Below are positions 34,488 to 46,033 of a stretch of DNA of 64,000 bases, in pieces; within the stretch, counting starts at the first letter, position 1; the number at the start of each line of letters is the position of its first letter. The translations under genes and the position numbers were made by a program. The stretch is from Labia minor. Its lineage: Eukaryota; Arthropoda; Insecta; Dermaptera; Spongiphoridae. The stretch is taken from assembly GCA_963082975.1 (NCBI GenBank), contig OY720345.1, positions 33,116,611-33,180,610 on the forward strand. The letters run 5' to 3'. Under the pieces are notes generated by a model. The model had not been told where the DNA came from and made no database searches. It saw only the letters and a program-made list of their open reading frames with translations.

Positions 34488-35080
34488 GGTATACAGATAT
34501 ATGTTTTTGAACTTGAAAAATATCCACATGACTTTGAAAGGCGAATCAAACTGTTTAAGTCTCATGAGGAAATTCAATTTATGTATTTTTTATTAATTAA
34601 GATAAATTAATAGATAGTATTTAGAAATATTAAAAACAAAATATTTATTTCAGGGTGACGAAATTATTAGATTTTGGAATATACATTTATAGCATACTAT
34701 ATATTTTTTTATATAATAATCTCTTAAAAACAATTTTCAATTTTTTAAATTGATATTCATTTAAATAGATAAAATTAAAAAACATTAAATCTTAATTTCT
34801 ATTAAAATATTAAATAATTTGACCTAATTTATGAAATAAATTAATATAATTATTTTTAGTATGATTTAAATATTTTAAATGATATTTAATTAATTAAAAA
34901 CTTATAATAAATTAAATATTTTAATAATCCAGCCAATAGATAAAACATGAACAGTGACTTCAAATTGAAATAGACATCAGATATATTCTTATTAAATGTT
35001 TTATAATGAACATTACTTTATGGTTTATTCAAATTATATAAAAACCCTTAAAAAGTGCCATGCATCAGAATAATCTCGAA
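34458..35080 (+). repeat. Gene-bearing repeat unit, 3' part only (copy 5)
   Basis: It matches 4910-5528 from the (TA)n run onward. The promoter and ORF are missing, so the truncation point lies in the microsatellite. Confidence 0.8.
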
Positions 35081-35870
35081 TAAATATAACAATACATTAT
35101 ATTATTAATTAGATTATCCCAGTATAAAATATAAAAGATAAATAAAAAAATTTATTCTTATGTAATATATTGAAAAAATATTTTTATAAGTTTATATAGA
35201 ACTATATAATTTTATTTTTTTGTTATTTATTTAAATTAAAAAAAATATTTTAAATTAATATTTAATAGAATAAATACATATGGAAGTTATATTATACGTA
35301 TATAACTAAATGAAAAGAATGAAAAGTTATTTTGTGACAATTTTACAATGATAATGGTGAGGAGGAGTTGAGAGGGTTGTAATTGGTTATCGCGCGAGTT
35401 ATAATAAATGATAATAAACCTCACCCCGAGGTTGAATTTTGACAGGAACAGCACCGCTCCCCGAGCTCCCTGGCTATGCGTGCGCACACTCACACACCAA
35501 CACCGATAGACTGACTACAACTCGAGCAGCTGGCTAGGAACAGCCCCTGGCATTTAGGCAACCCGCTGCGCTAGTTTCCAAATTTAAAATTTTCATATTT
35601 AAAGTACCTGGATTATCCAGCAGCCGCTCAGAAGATTAATAAGTTGACCTGTGGCCAGGTCCGAACCAACCGACTGTTTGAAATAAATTAATTTCCAGCT
35701 ACAGAAACAATTTCAAAGAATTTTAATATATATATTAATGTAATAAAAAACAGATATGGATATAACATAAATATTTTTAATTTTGTTTTATTTATAATAT
35801 ATATGTAAGGCCAGGCTGTGACGTCATAAATGGCTGGATGACGTCATATAATTTTAAATTAAAAAAAAAA
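35081..35870. repeat. Block S, long version
   Basis: Most complete copy of the block seen at 1291-1853 and 5529-5860, with the gacctgtggccaggtc palindrome at about 35647. Together with 40972-41390 it brackets a roughly 5.9 kb duplicated period. The minus frame at 35287-35493 lies inside it and is not called. Confidence 0.7.
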
Positions 35871-37883
35871 CTAATAAAGATGATTTGTCTCGAGAATAAA
35901 ACCAATAAAACGTGCATGATTCGTGGTGATATGTAAAAAATCTCCTTATGTGAAATTTGGTGCGAAAATAACCCTTACCTTCCTATCGTCGATCGCTAAT
36001 ACTACCACTTCTGGTTTCCGGATTTGCACCAAAAGTGGATCAATTCATCCTACTGATGCATTAAGTAAATCTAAAAAATTTCATCAAAATCCGTTGAGCC
36101 GTTCAGGCTGTACACATCTATGCGGACGGACGGACGGACGAACGGACATCATGCTAAAAATACTTTTTTCTGTTAAGAAAATGCATGTTTCGTGAAGATA
36201 TGTAAAAATCTCCACATGTGAAATTTGGTGTGAAAACAATACCTCCCAATACTATCGTCGGTCGGTAAAAATATATATATTTTTAATTTAAAAAAAACAT
36301 TAATTTTTTATTTTTTATTTTATTTTAAACCTTAATTAATTAAATAATATATTCTATCTGTATATCTCTTAAATATATTATAAAAAAATTTGTTTTGTTT
36401 TTTTATAAAATTTAAAAAAAAATAATAATATGTAAATTTTGTATTTTATAAAAAAATTTTAGTTCAATATTTAAGTTGACTTTCTTTTTTTTTATCTCAT
36501 ACCTATATTTTAACTTTATTAATATATAAATATTTATAAATTAATAATTCTTTTGTTTACATTAAAAATTAGCTGGAGTGTCTCCACTCGACTATCTCGC
36601 AATTTGAATTGGATTAAATAACCTAATATATTATATTTAAATTAAATTAAATTAATTATAAATTATAAATAATAAATATTAAACCAGCGCATGTTTGGTT
36701 TTTTGTATATGGCACCAAGTCACATGTTGGCGCGTGAGATTTGCAGTGTTAAAAATTAATTCTGGTAATTTCAACCAATCAGTCAAGCTGAAATTCTATA
36801 TATATCAGTTTTATACAATTATTAATCATGTGAAAAATTATCAAAGATATATCTTTATTTTTACGGTCACTTTAGAGGAAAAAAAATCAAAACGTAAGTA
36901 ATGACCCTCTTCCGGTTTAGCTACATTTCTCAAAAGATGATAGAAAACTATGAATTTTGAAAAATACTCATGAACCAAATCTCATCATTCTAGCTCAAAC
37001 CCTTTTTGCGTTATGTTGGTTACATACATACATACATACACACATACACACACACACACAGACATTTTTCTCAACCTTAGTGAAAATGATTCAGGAACCT
37101 TCAAAACGTATAAAAACATCAAAATCTCAACATCGAAAATTTTCGTGATCGCAATACTATCTCTTACGAGATAGTAAAAATTTATATATAAGATATATTT
37201 AAGTTACAATCTCAGTTTTTGCAACGTCAGCAGGATTTATTACGTCATAAATCCTGCAATCCCAATCACTTATATATTTCATATAGTGATTAGTACAACT
37301 CAGCAATCTATTTAAAAGATTAGCTGCATTAACGTGCTTTTAGCATGACTGTAAAACGTTCATTACAGCCTTGTATTATTTATTAAAATTAAATAAATAT
37401 AAAAAAAAACTACTGTACTTTTTCTTTCAAAACCGTTTTTTTAAAAACGACAACGCTCGGCACAGGACCTTTACTTATATATATTTAATAAAAAAATATT
37501 TTCGATACAATTATTTATTTTCATTTGTTCTAATTTATTTAATTTAATAGTATATATAATATCAATAATAATTGATAATTCAATTGATTTTATTTAAATT
37601 AAAATTAAAATACATTATTGATGCAGATAATAATTCCATAATTTAATTCCAATGACATCAATTTATACAATTAAATATATATATAAATATACTAACTGCT
37701 AAGACCGCCTTAAGCGCTTTTTGCACCTGGACAGGGTGATCTGCCCCCTGTACCCCCGAAGTAGTACACTGAAAATCTGTATGTCAAAGGTTTTAATTCA
37801 TTTTATTTCAATCAGTATATTAAAATATTCATTTCTTTTTGTGTCCTTATTGAAAATATATTTTAATTTAACCCGTTAAGTGG
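35871..37883. repeat. Second copy of the 10.2-12.3 kb repeat set
   Basis: 35871-36270 is the element of 10222-10640, 36570-36870 the tcacgtgttggcg repeat, 37020-37055 a (taca)n/(ca)n tract in a LINE-like tail, 37700-37880 a diverged SINE-like copy. Same order as in the 10-12 kb region. No gene. Confidence 0.75.
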
Positions 37884-38124
37884 TTATGACATATATATAT
37901 ATACGTCTATATCTTGATCTCTTGTACAGTGTAGCACTTATGACGGATATATTCGCATCATGATTTTTCTTGGTATATTTAATGGATAAGACGAAAAAAT
38001 ATTAATGGGTAAGACGAATATATACGTCTTATCCATTAAATATACCAAGAAAAATCATGATGCGAATATATCCGTCATAAGCGCTACACTAAACAAGAGA
38101 TCAAGACGTATATATAAGTCATAA
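37884..38124. repeat. Long palindrome, second copy
   Basis: Same foldback as 12265-12501, with a slightly longer (TA) part in the left arm. Confidence 0.8.
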
Positions 38125-38163
38125 ACATAATATTTCTAATTAATAGTAATAGTAGAGCTAATA

Positions 38164-38395
38164 TTATTTAAAAAAACTTACAAACCAATATTTTATAAAC
38201 TCTTTTTCTCGGACCTTTGCACATCGAGAGAGCGTGGTGAAACTAATAATTAGTGTCTTGAGTATTATTTGGTAATCAATAACGATTCGTACCGTAAGAG
38301 TATATTTGTAGTGATTAAAAAAGTTCACAAAAAGAGAGAGTATTTCGAAAAATTTTCCATAAAATCCCAATAAATCGCAACAATAATAATATAAT
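38164..38395 (-). other. Minus-strand open segment ending in a splice donor, second copy
   Basis: Copy of 12545-12770. One residue differs (K for D in the frame's last third becomes E; open to 68 codons) and the GTAAGT donor is kept. Unknown; possibly a captured host exon. Confidence 0.25.
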
Positions 38396-38913
38396 TCAAG
38401 ATAATTGCTTTAATATAATATATCTGTAAAAATCTAATAATTCATAATTATGGTATATAGAAATAATTTACATTTTATATTTTTTTTACAAAAAAATGTT
38501 AAGATACCTATTAAAATAACAAAATAAAAATTATTATTGTCTTTTAATGATTATATCCCACCTTAAAATTATTGGAATCTTAAACTAAACCTATCAAACG
38601 GGGAATGAAAAAATTTGAAAAATTAATTATTTAAAAAAATTGAAAAATTATAAATGAAAGAGTTAAATTAGTAAAATTGAGAATAATAAAATATTTTTTT
38701 TTTTAAAAAAAAACAATTTGTTAAAAATTTCTTTTGATAGGTCTATTTTTAGATATTTTAGGTAATGTGTTTTTATTATTTTCTTTTCATTTTTCTTCTC
38801 TTTTAAATTGTCTAAACCCTATATAAATAAACAAAAAGGCAATTTATCCTTTTCCTATTGGACCATTAAAGCTCCAATACAATAATATCATTTAAAATCT
38901 GGAAAATATATTT

Positions 38914-38959
38914 TTTAAAATAAATTACAAGAGCCCTTCACAGTACAACTCAGTCTTGT
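38914..38959 (+). promoter_or_regulatory. Core promoter of the 233-residue gene, copy 4
   Basis: Initiator TCAGTC at 38950-38955 and upstream TATA-like word as in the other copies. The 5'UTR intron is about 39110-39208. Confidence 0.5.
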
Positions 38960-39222
38960 GTTCAAGACACATCTACTACCAGTACTACTAGCTCTTTCTG
39001 TGGAAAATCACTAAAATTGTATTAGTTATAATTCCGACAGGCTGTGCTAAAATAGTGTTCCGTGAATTTCAACTCTCCAGTTGTCTTCGGCGTCAACATC
39101 ATAAAATTGGTATGTACAAAATTATAATTAATTAATCATCAAACAATTACAAATTAATATTATTTTTTTTTTATTTCTAATATATTTTCGATTATTTTCT
39201 TACTATAGATTTACTGAAAATC

Positions 39223-39924
39223 ATGACGAAAATGATGTTTTATTTAAAAAATATTGAAAAATTGGGAAATAAATATAATTTGCTTATTAGTGATTATATA
39301 CTAATAATTATTTCTCATTTAAAAAATAATTCATTTCGAAATAAATTGTTAAAATCCAATTTAACAAATATAACAACGAGTGAATTTCAAGAATTATTTA
39401 AAAGAAAAGCTGCGAGAGAAATGAATCCAAATTCAATTAATACTTCTCTCAAATTAGCAATTAAACAGATTAACAAATATGGCATTCGCTATATAGATAT
39501 CTTGAGAAATTGTTACAAACAACGTCAAGTAAAGTTGAATAACAATGAATTTTCAAAGAGTGTATTAAAACGAGCTAGAGAATTTGGAAAATTATCTAAT
39601 CAACTAAAATTACAATGTAATCATTCCTATTCAGTCCATCCACAGACCGAGTGGAGAAATCTGTATAGATATCAAGAAACAGGAATTGGTTTTGATTATA
39701 GAAAACCACCGTTCACAGTGTTAGAGGAGAACATTAGTGAAATAGAAATAAAACGAAGACCGTTACGCAACTACAATTTTTTTACGCCATTCTCGAATAA
39801 GGAGAATGAGCCACCCGTACAAGATGATGATGATGATGAGACGGTCTTGAATCTTCCCATCAATAGATTTAGATTCACTGACACAAAATCTAAAATGAAA
39901 AGCCACTATTATCATATTAGATAA
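39223..39924 (+). CDS. KEN-box multicopy protein, unknown function, copy 4
   Basis: Intact 233-residue frame, protein identical to copies 2 and 3. One synonymous change is visible (ttt for ttc in the Phe of NNSFRN, near residue 39). Features, and the limits of what they imply, are as described at 13600-14301. Confidence 0.7.
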   Translation: MTKMMFYLKNIEKLGNKYNLLISDYILIIISHLKNNSFRNKLLKSNLTNITTSEFQELFKRKAAREMNPNSINTSLKLAIKQINKYGIRYIDILRNCYKQRQVKLNNNEFSKSVLKRAREFGKLSNQLKLQCNHSYSVHPQTEWRNLYRYQETGIGFDYRKPPFTVLEENISEIEIKRRPLRNYNFFTPFSNKENEPPVQDDDDDETVLNLPINRFRFTDTKSKMKSHYYHIR

Positions 39925-40971
39925 TATTAATTGAATAGTTATTAATTGTAGAAATTGAAAAATATCTTAAATACCTAATATTGTTGATTATTGAAAATTG
40001 TAATTAATTATACTTATTGTTAGATAAAAAATATATGTACATACATGTAAAATATTGATATCATATTGTTATAGTATACCTATTTATTTTTATATTTTAC
40101 AATTTATTGCAAGTTAAAAATTAATCTGATGAAATATAAAATTTGGTTCATTTTAATTATTGTTTTAAATGTGTGTTTTATCCAATCTATTATAATGTTA
40201 TATATGTACAATAATTATATGTATAGTAAAAATAAATATATTATAAATAAAAAATTTCTTTATACATTATAAATATTTTCTATGTGTGTTTTCACTTAAT
40301 ATTTTACTTTTCCTATATAAAATAAATTCCTCAAATTAACATTTTCCTTTTAACCATATATATATATATATATATACGGTATACAGATATATGTTTTTGA
40401 ACTTGAAAAATATCCACATGACTTTGAAAGGCGAATCAAACTGTTTAAGTCTCATGAGGAAATTCAATTTATGTATCTTTTATTAATTAAGATAAATTAA
40501 TAAATAGTATTTAGAAATATTAAAAACAAAATATTTATTTCAGGGTGACGAAATTATTAGATTTTGGAATATATATTTATAGCATACTATATATTTTTTT
40601 ATATAATAATCTCTTAAAAACAATTTTCAATTTTTTAAATTGATATTCATTTAAATAGATAAAATTAAAAAACATTAAATCTTAATTTCTATTAAAATAT
40701 TAAATAAGTTTGACCTAATTTATGAAATAAATTAATATAATTATTTTTAGTATGATTGAAATATTTTAAATGATATTTAATTAATTAAAAACTTATAATA
40801 AATTAAATATTTTAATAATCCAGCCAATAGATAAAACATGAACAGTGACTTCAAATTGAAATAGACATCAGATATATTCTTAATAAATGTTTTATAATGA
40901 ACATTACTTTATGGTTTATTCAAATTATATAAAAACCCTTAAAAAGTGCCATGCATCAGAATAATCTCGAA

Positions 40972-41390
40972 TAAATATAACAATACATTATATTATTATT
41001 TAGATTATCCCAGTATCAAATATAAAAGATAAATAAAAAAATTTATTTTTTTGTTATTTATTTAAATTAAAAAAAATATTTTAAATTAATATTAAATAGA
41101 ATAAATACATATGGAAGTTATATTATACGTATATAACTAAATGAAAAGAATGAAAATTTATTTTGTGACAATTTTACAATTTTCCCTGGCTATGTGTGTG
41201 CACACTCACACACCAACACCGATAGACTGACTACCACTCGAGCAGCTGGCTAGGAACAGCCCCTGGCATTTAGGCAACCCGATGCCCTAGTTTCCAAATT
41301 TAAAATTTTCATATTTAAAGTACCTGGATTATCCAGCATCGCTCAGAAGATTAATAAGTTGACCTGTGGCCAGGTCCGAACCAACCAAAT
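40972..41390. repeat. Block S, right edge of the mosaic
   Basis: Internally deleted version of block S ending just after gacctgtggccaggtccgaa. Rightward of it none of the mosaic repeats recur, so this marks the end of the repeat-mosaic zone. Confidence 0.7.
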
Positions 41391-41439
41391 TATTATGTCA
41401 AATTATTAAAATATATTTAATCTAAGAATTTAAATTAAG

Positions 41440-41950
41440 TTTAATCGTAAATATGAACAAATCTTATTATTTCTTTTAATCTTTTTGCATTAATCAAAAT
41501 TAAAAATATCTTATTACAAACATTTAAATCCTTTTAACCTTTTAAATTTCTTATTTTATTTGCAGTTAATTTTTATAAGAAAGGATGATTAGGACTATTT
41601 AATGGAACAAGTTTGGTAAAGTAATTAACCTCCCTTACCTCACAGGGTTAAACTGAATAATTACCTTATATTTTATTATTCCAATCTTTTCGAATTACTC
41701 AAAATTAAAAATATTACACAACCATTTAAATCCTTTTAACATTTTAAATTTCTTATTTAAAGCTTTAATTTCTAAATAAGCAAGCTCTAAGATTTGCAAT
41801 TAATTTTTTTTTTTTGATTTCAATTTAATTTGGTAATTATGAACAAATCTTATTATTTCTTTAATCTTTTTAAATTAATCAAAATTAAAAATATCATATT
41901 TCAAACATATAAATCCTTTTAACCTTTTAAATTTTTTATTTATTTTCTTT
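41440..41950. repeat. Degenerate tandem repeat, three copies of about 190-210 bp
   Basis: The phrase atcaaaattaaaaatat ... aaatccttttaaccttttaaa occurs at about 41490, 41700 and 41880 with changes. AT-rich and noncoding. May be a local satellite remnant. Confidence 0.6.
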
Positions 41951-42411
41951 GTCTTGGTCAAGGTTTGTTCATCAATTTATTTTGGGTACTTTTTATTTAC
42001 CAACTAATTATTCTTATATTAATTGAATTTTTTTTTTTATGATTTCATATTTGAAAGGTAAATGCTTACTATTAATAAGGAATTTTATCCCTGGATTGCT
42101 GTTTTCATTCCTTGAAGAAAGAAAATACAAAATAATGAATGGATGCAATTAATAAAACATGTTTAATCGAGTTAAAATATAAAAATAAATACTTATTTAA
42201 TATATTATACTTCTATATTAATATTTTAATTTAATACACATTTATAATAAATATTATTATTTATTTTATCTAAAAATTACAATATTTGAAATATTTTGAT
42301 TATGTAAAAATTACAATATTTGAAATTTTTTGATTATGTAACAATATAATTGCCAATTGATTTATAAATTTTGAAAATAAATTTTTTAAATTAATATTTA
42401 TATGTATTATG
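41951..42411. other. AT-rich spacer
   Basis: Simple AT-rich sequence with a small duplication (aaaaattacaatatttgaaa at 42270 and 42306). No gene visible. Confidence 0.5.
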
Positions 42412-42575
42412 TGTTACGTATTTAAACTTAAATAACAAATAAAATACACTTATAACATTTAAAAGCAAAACTTTATTCCTGTTGTTTATTTATCGTGTAC
42501 ACTATATAAACAGAATGCCATGATCCAACTCTCCTCATTCCATTCACTCACTGCAAACCACATAAATACATAACA
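42412..42575 (-). repeat. LTR of a Ty3-type retrotransposon
   Basis: The segment begins TGTTACG and ends CATAACA, so on the minus strand it runs TGTTATG...CGTAACA, the usual TG...CA. It contains a TATA-like tatatag and aataaa words in minus orientation. Immediately upstream on the minus strand is a polypurine tract (gataaagggaggaat, 42576-42590), as expected for a 3' LTR. Confidence 0.7.
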
Positions 42576-42666
42576 ATTCCTCCCTTTATCAGAATTTTAA
42601 CAAACAGTTCAATATGCGATTAGTAAACAATTTACACAAAGAACAATACTTTAAACACGAAAGTTT

Positions 42667-42888
42667 TTATAACAAACAGTTCAACAAACAATTAGTAAAC
42701 AATTTGAACATAGTCTCTGATTCTCTTTTCAGTTCTGTAAGAAGTCTTGTTATCTTTGGTTTCAAAGGTTCAGGCCTATTTGGTCTTGACACTAGTTGAC
42801 AGCCGTGGCAGGTTTTGCACCATTTCTCGATGTCCTTGTACATAGACTTCCACCTATATATATATAAATTATATAAACATAAATACAA
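42667..42888 (-). pseudogene. Ty3-type integrase fragment
   Basis: Minus-strand frame with WKSMYKDIEKWCKTCHGCQ, matching the end of the integrase zinc-binding (HHCC) domain (the CxxC pair is visible; the HH pair is lost at the left break). The integrase catalytic core is deleted: the sequence passes to a duplicated scrap and the polypurine tract within 100 bases. Dead element. Confidence 0.7.
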
Positions 42889-43276
42889 ATATATATATAT
42901 ATATATATACTTATAAATCGTCTTCTCTTTTTTCTTGGATGTACTTTAGCAAAGTCTTGTCTTGCTTTTTCAAGATATTTTTCTTATGCTTCTCCTAATA
43001 TATTCGAGGATATTTCTTGATCTTTAATTTTTAGTTCTCCATCAGTAAATTTTTCTAAAATCTTCTTGGCTGAATCTTCTCTTAATAATTGAACAGAAGG
43101 CTCTGGATCCCCTTGGTTAAATTCTATAAGAGCCACCTCGGCTCTATATTCTGAAGTTAACACTTCTTTGATATCTATTCGAGTGATTTCTTCTCCAGTA
43201 AATCCAGTTAAATAAATAATAGCATTCTTTGCTAAGTTTGGAACCGATGTTTGTTGTTTTCCCTTATTCTTTAGAG

Positions 43277-43611
43277 CATGCTTGTCTAAAGTGCGGCCCA
43301 AAACCCTTTGAGATATAATTTTATAAATATTTCTATAATTCAAATAAAAAAATTATAATAAAAAGAAGTTATTTTATTTTAATAAAACTATATATACAGT
43401 AATAACTCTCTACAAGGACATTCTCAAAATACTCTTAAAAATTATGTTTATTGTGAATTAAAATGAATGAAGTAACTTTTAGACATGTCCTTATAGAGAG
43501 GTTTTACTGTAGTTAATTTTATTTACATTTCTTGAAAAAATATTTATGTGCGGCCCAGCATAATTTTTTTTGCAACGTGGCCCACGAATGGTCATAGTTT
43601 AGACACCCATG
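43277..43611. mobile_element. hAT-type MITE inside the La pseudogene
   Basis: 335 bp flanked by the direct duplication CTTTAGAG (43269-43276 and 43612-43619). The ends match in inverted form (catgcttgtctaaag; right end inverted catgggtgtctaaac), and both carry a ggccc word inside. It splits the pseudogene between its two RRM-like parts. Confidence 0.85.
43397..43509. mobile_element. Pogo/mariner-like MITE nested in the hAT MITE
   Basis: 113 bp, left end cagtaataactctctacaag, right end inverted cagtaaaacctctctataag, flanked by TA on both sides. This terminus type is known from pogo-like elements. It is nested inside the 43277-43611 element. Confidence 0.85.
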
Positions 43612-43965
43612 CTTTAGAGCATTTTGAATTAACTTATTCTCCATTCGTTCTTTTCTTTTATTTTTCTTTCTAAGCTTCTTTCCATTTTTAATTAACTCTT
43701 GTTCATTGTATTTGATTGAATCTATTTTTAAAAATTCTTCGGCTTTTTCTTTTTCTTTAAATAATACAAAAACGGATCCTTTAAAATAGTTTTATTTGCT
43801 GCATTATCAATTTAAATTCGCATCTGAATATTTTCTATAGCTCCATACGGAGCAAAAAATTCATAAAAGTTATCTAAGGTGAGACCTTCTTGTGGAAAAT
43901 TATTCTAATCATTATCTCTTTGCGCCTTTCCTCGTTCCATTTTAGATAATATTAAAGATATATCT

Positions 43966-44195
43966 TATTTATAATACTTATGTAAAATCCTGATCAGTAA
44001 TTTAGAATTTCTAATAATTTAATTAATATATAATTATTTTCAAAACTTTAATCAAGTAAAAGAAAAACAATTTTTTACTTTCCTCTCATTTTTGTATAGT
44101 TAAATTAAAGGGAGATGTATCCAAAAATAGAATAAAGGGCCCTATTGAGAGAAACACTATACATCTACTCATCACAAAGAAAATTATTAATATCA

Positions 44196-44235
<40 letters not shown>

Positions 44236-44560
44236 ATTTGAATTAAATCCTTAATAATTCTAATATTAGGTATTACAATTAGAAAAGAATTAGTTTCTTT
44301 GAATTAGAATTTTTGAATAAATTTTTTGGTTTAATTTATCTACCTAGTTGGTTGAAAGATTTTGATCATTTCTACCATAAATATATATATAATTTTATTT
44401 TGTATTTAATTAAATAGTTAAAACTAAATATTTAGTAGCAAGGAGGAATAGTATTAACATAAGAAACTTAGAATTTTAAAATGAATAGAATAAATACTTA
44501 GGTTCAGTAATTACGAAGGGTAATAATATTCGAGAAAAATTTATTTAAATTGAGGTTGCT
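43966..44560. other. AT-rich spacer with (TA)n
   Basis: A (TA)n run lies at about 44197-44230. Otherwise AT-rich with no recognisable repeat from the mosaic zone and no credible ORF. Confidence 0.5.
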
Positions 44561-44645
44561 ATCGGGTAGCGCCTGATATCATGCAGAAAAGGGGCTTCTC
44601 TCGTCAAAATTGTTATCAAAGGGAATCAAAATTAATTATATAAAA

Positions 44646-44730
44646 CAATTATTTTGCTGGTTATATTCTATGGATGTGAGGTGTGGTCTATGACCTTAGG
44701 AGATGAGAGTAGATTTAGAGTATTTGAGAA
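44646..44730 (+). pseudogene. LINE fragment at the left edge of the array
   Basis: Plus-strand codons read YGCEVWSMTLGDESRFRVFE, the same LINE region as at 31302-31517 (there on the minus strand). The fragment breaks off in mid-frame where the ZMAT2 array begins, with a shared aattaatg at the joint. Confidence 0.75.
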
Positions 44731-45107
44731 TTAATGTTTGATTAACGGTTAAAATATGTTTTATCTTTTAAACATAAAATAAAAAATATCATTTGGTTTA
44801 AAAAGAAAATTTAGTAAAATAGAGATTAATTTATAATTATATTCACACAAGAAGTGTCAATCACAGAGCATTATAAAATTTGCAACGATTAATAAAACAA
44901 AAAGACATTGGTTATTTTATTGGGTTAAAAATTAATTTTATTAGACTTTTAAATTAATAAAAATTGATTAATTTCTAAAAAATATATAACACTTAAAATA
45001 AAATGAGATTTTTCATATAAAATTAAATTTTAAATATATGCGCATATAAAAAATAATTCATAATTACTAAATAATAAAATAATTTAAATAATTAAAAATT
45101 TACTTAC

Positions 45108-45349
45108 ATTTAATACCATGTTTGCCGGGTTTGTTTCAAATATTATGAGTACTGATGGTATGTGGGTGTCGAGTTTGACATTCAAATAATTGCAATGAAT
45201 TCGGAAGGCATGTGGGTGGGGGTGATCTGCGGTTATTTTTATTTGCGGTGTCATCTATTGGGCGCCTGAAGAGTCAACCGTTTTCGCCTGCAACACCATC
45301 TTGTGTTCGTATTTCACCAGTCCCATTGAGGTGCACCGCCATTTATTTA
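45108..45349 (-). promoter_or_regulatory. Orphan upstream segment, unit 1
   Basis: Copy of the GC-richer segment that precedes each ZMAT2 gene (see 47504-47745). Here the next thing downstream on the minus strand is the array edge and a LINE fragment, with no ZMAT2 gene. If it is a promoter, it would transcribe toward the LINE and La pseudogenes. Confidence 0.5.
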
Positions 45350-46033
45350 AAATAGATATTTTACATTAAAAAGTTTTTACTTTTTAGCAAAGAAATTAAT
45401 AAATATTGAAATTCTATTTTACTTATCTATTGTTAACTTAGTTTCCTAGTAGAAAATAATTTTTCTAAGAGTGGGATAATTTTTCTAAGATTAATCTTAA
45501 ATATTCTTATATTCCTTATAATATTTAAAGAAATAAAATAATTTTTTTTACATTTATTCACACTTCATAAAGTTTAAATGAAATTGGATAAAAAATGTAG
45601 TTTCACTATAATTAGAATTATGAGTTGTTTACAATGCTGTTGATTTTAAAAAATAAAATTTGAAAAAATATTGCTAGAATGGCTTATGAGAAATGCAACA
45701 AAGATAAACATTAAATCTCTTTAAAATTAAATAAATCACATGTTTAAAATTACTAATTCTTATAATATCATTTAAATAAATGATTATTTAATTTTAATTT
45801 TAAGTTCAATGTATATTACAATTAATGTCACAATGGAAGTGGATATGGAGATAATTTGTGGATTCTTTAAATTTTCTGGACTTTAAAAACAAATCAACAA
45901 AATGTTAAAAGAATTCGTCTGTTTAATTAAAACTTAATTCAATTAGGTACATATAAATATAAAAGAACACATGATATAAATATAATTGATAAAAAATAAT
46001 TTAGGTTTGTTGCCTTTATATTAAATGTAATGT

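Larger units (their letters stand above)
38403..40971 (+). repeat. Gene-bearing repeat unit, copy 4
   Basis: Copy of the 2.57 kb unit in the same upstream context as copy 2. It continues into block S at 40972 as copy 1 does. Confidence 0.85.
42905..43965 (-). pseudogene. La-type RNA-binding protein, processed pseudogene
   Basis: Minus strand, in order: an RRM1-like piece (EFFAPYGAIENIQMRI, then after a frameshift GSVFVLFKEKEKAEEFLKI; about 43965-43625), an insertion (43277-43611), then an RRM2-like piece (AIIYLTGFTGEEI ... SVQLLREDSAKKILEKF; 43270-42984) and a basic tail (EKYLEKARQDF, HPRKKRRR; to about 42910). The La protein (SSB) binds pol III transcript 3' ends. Lesions: in-frame stops after RDND, QMRI and ILGEA and a frameshift. 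The N-terminal La motif is missing. No introns are seen, so a 5'-truncated retrocopy is likely. La versus a La-related protein is not certain. Confidence 0.6.

Noticed and set aside
42614..42799. 61-codon plus-strand frame
   Set aside because: Antisense to the Ty3-type integrase fragment and a duplicated scrap.
45108..45349. Short frames in the GC-richer array segment as an independent gene
   Set aside because: Frames of 12-49 codons with no recognised family. A 5' exon or promoter of ZMAT2 explains the position and splice donor better.
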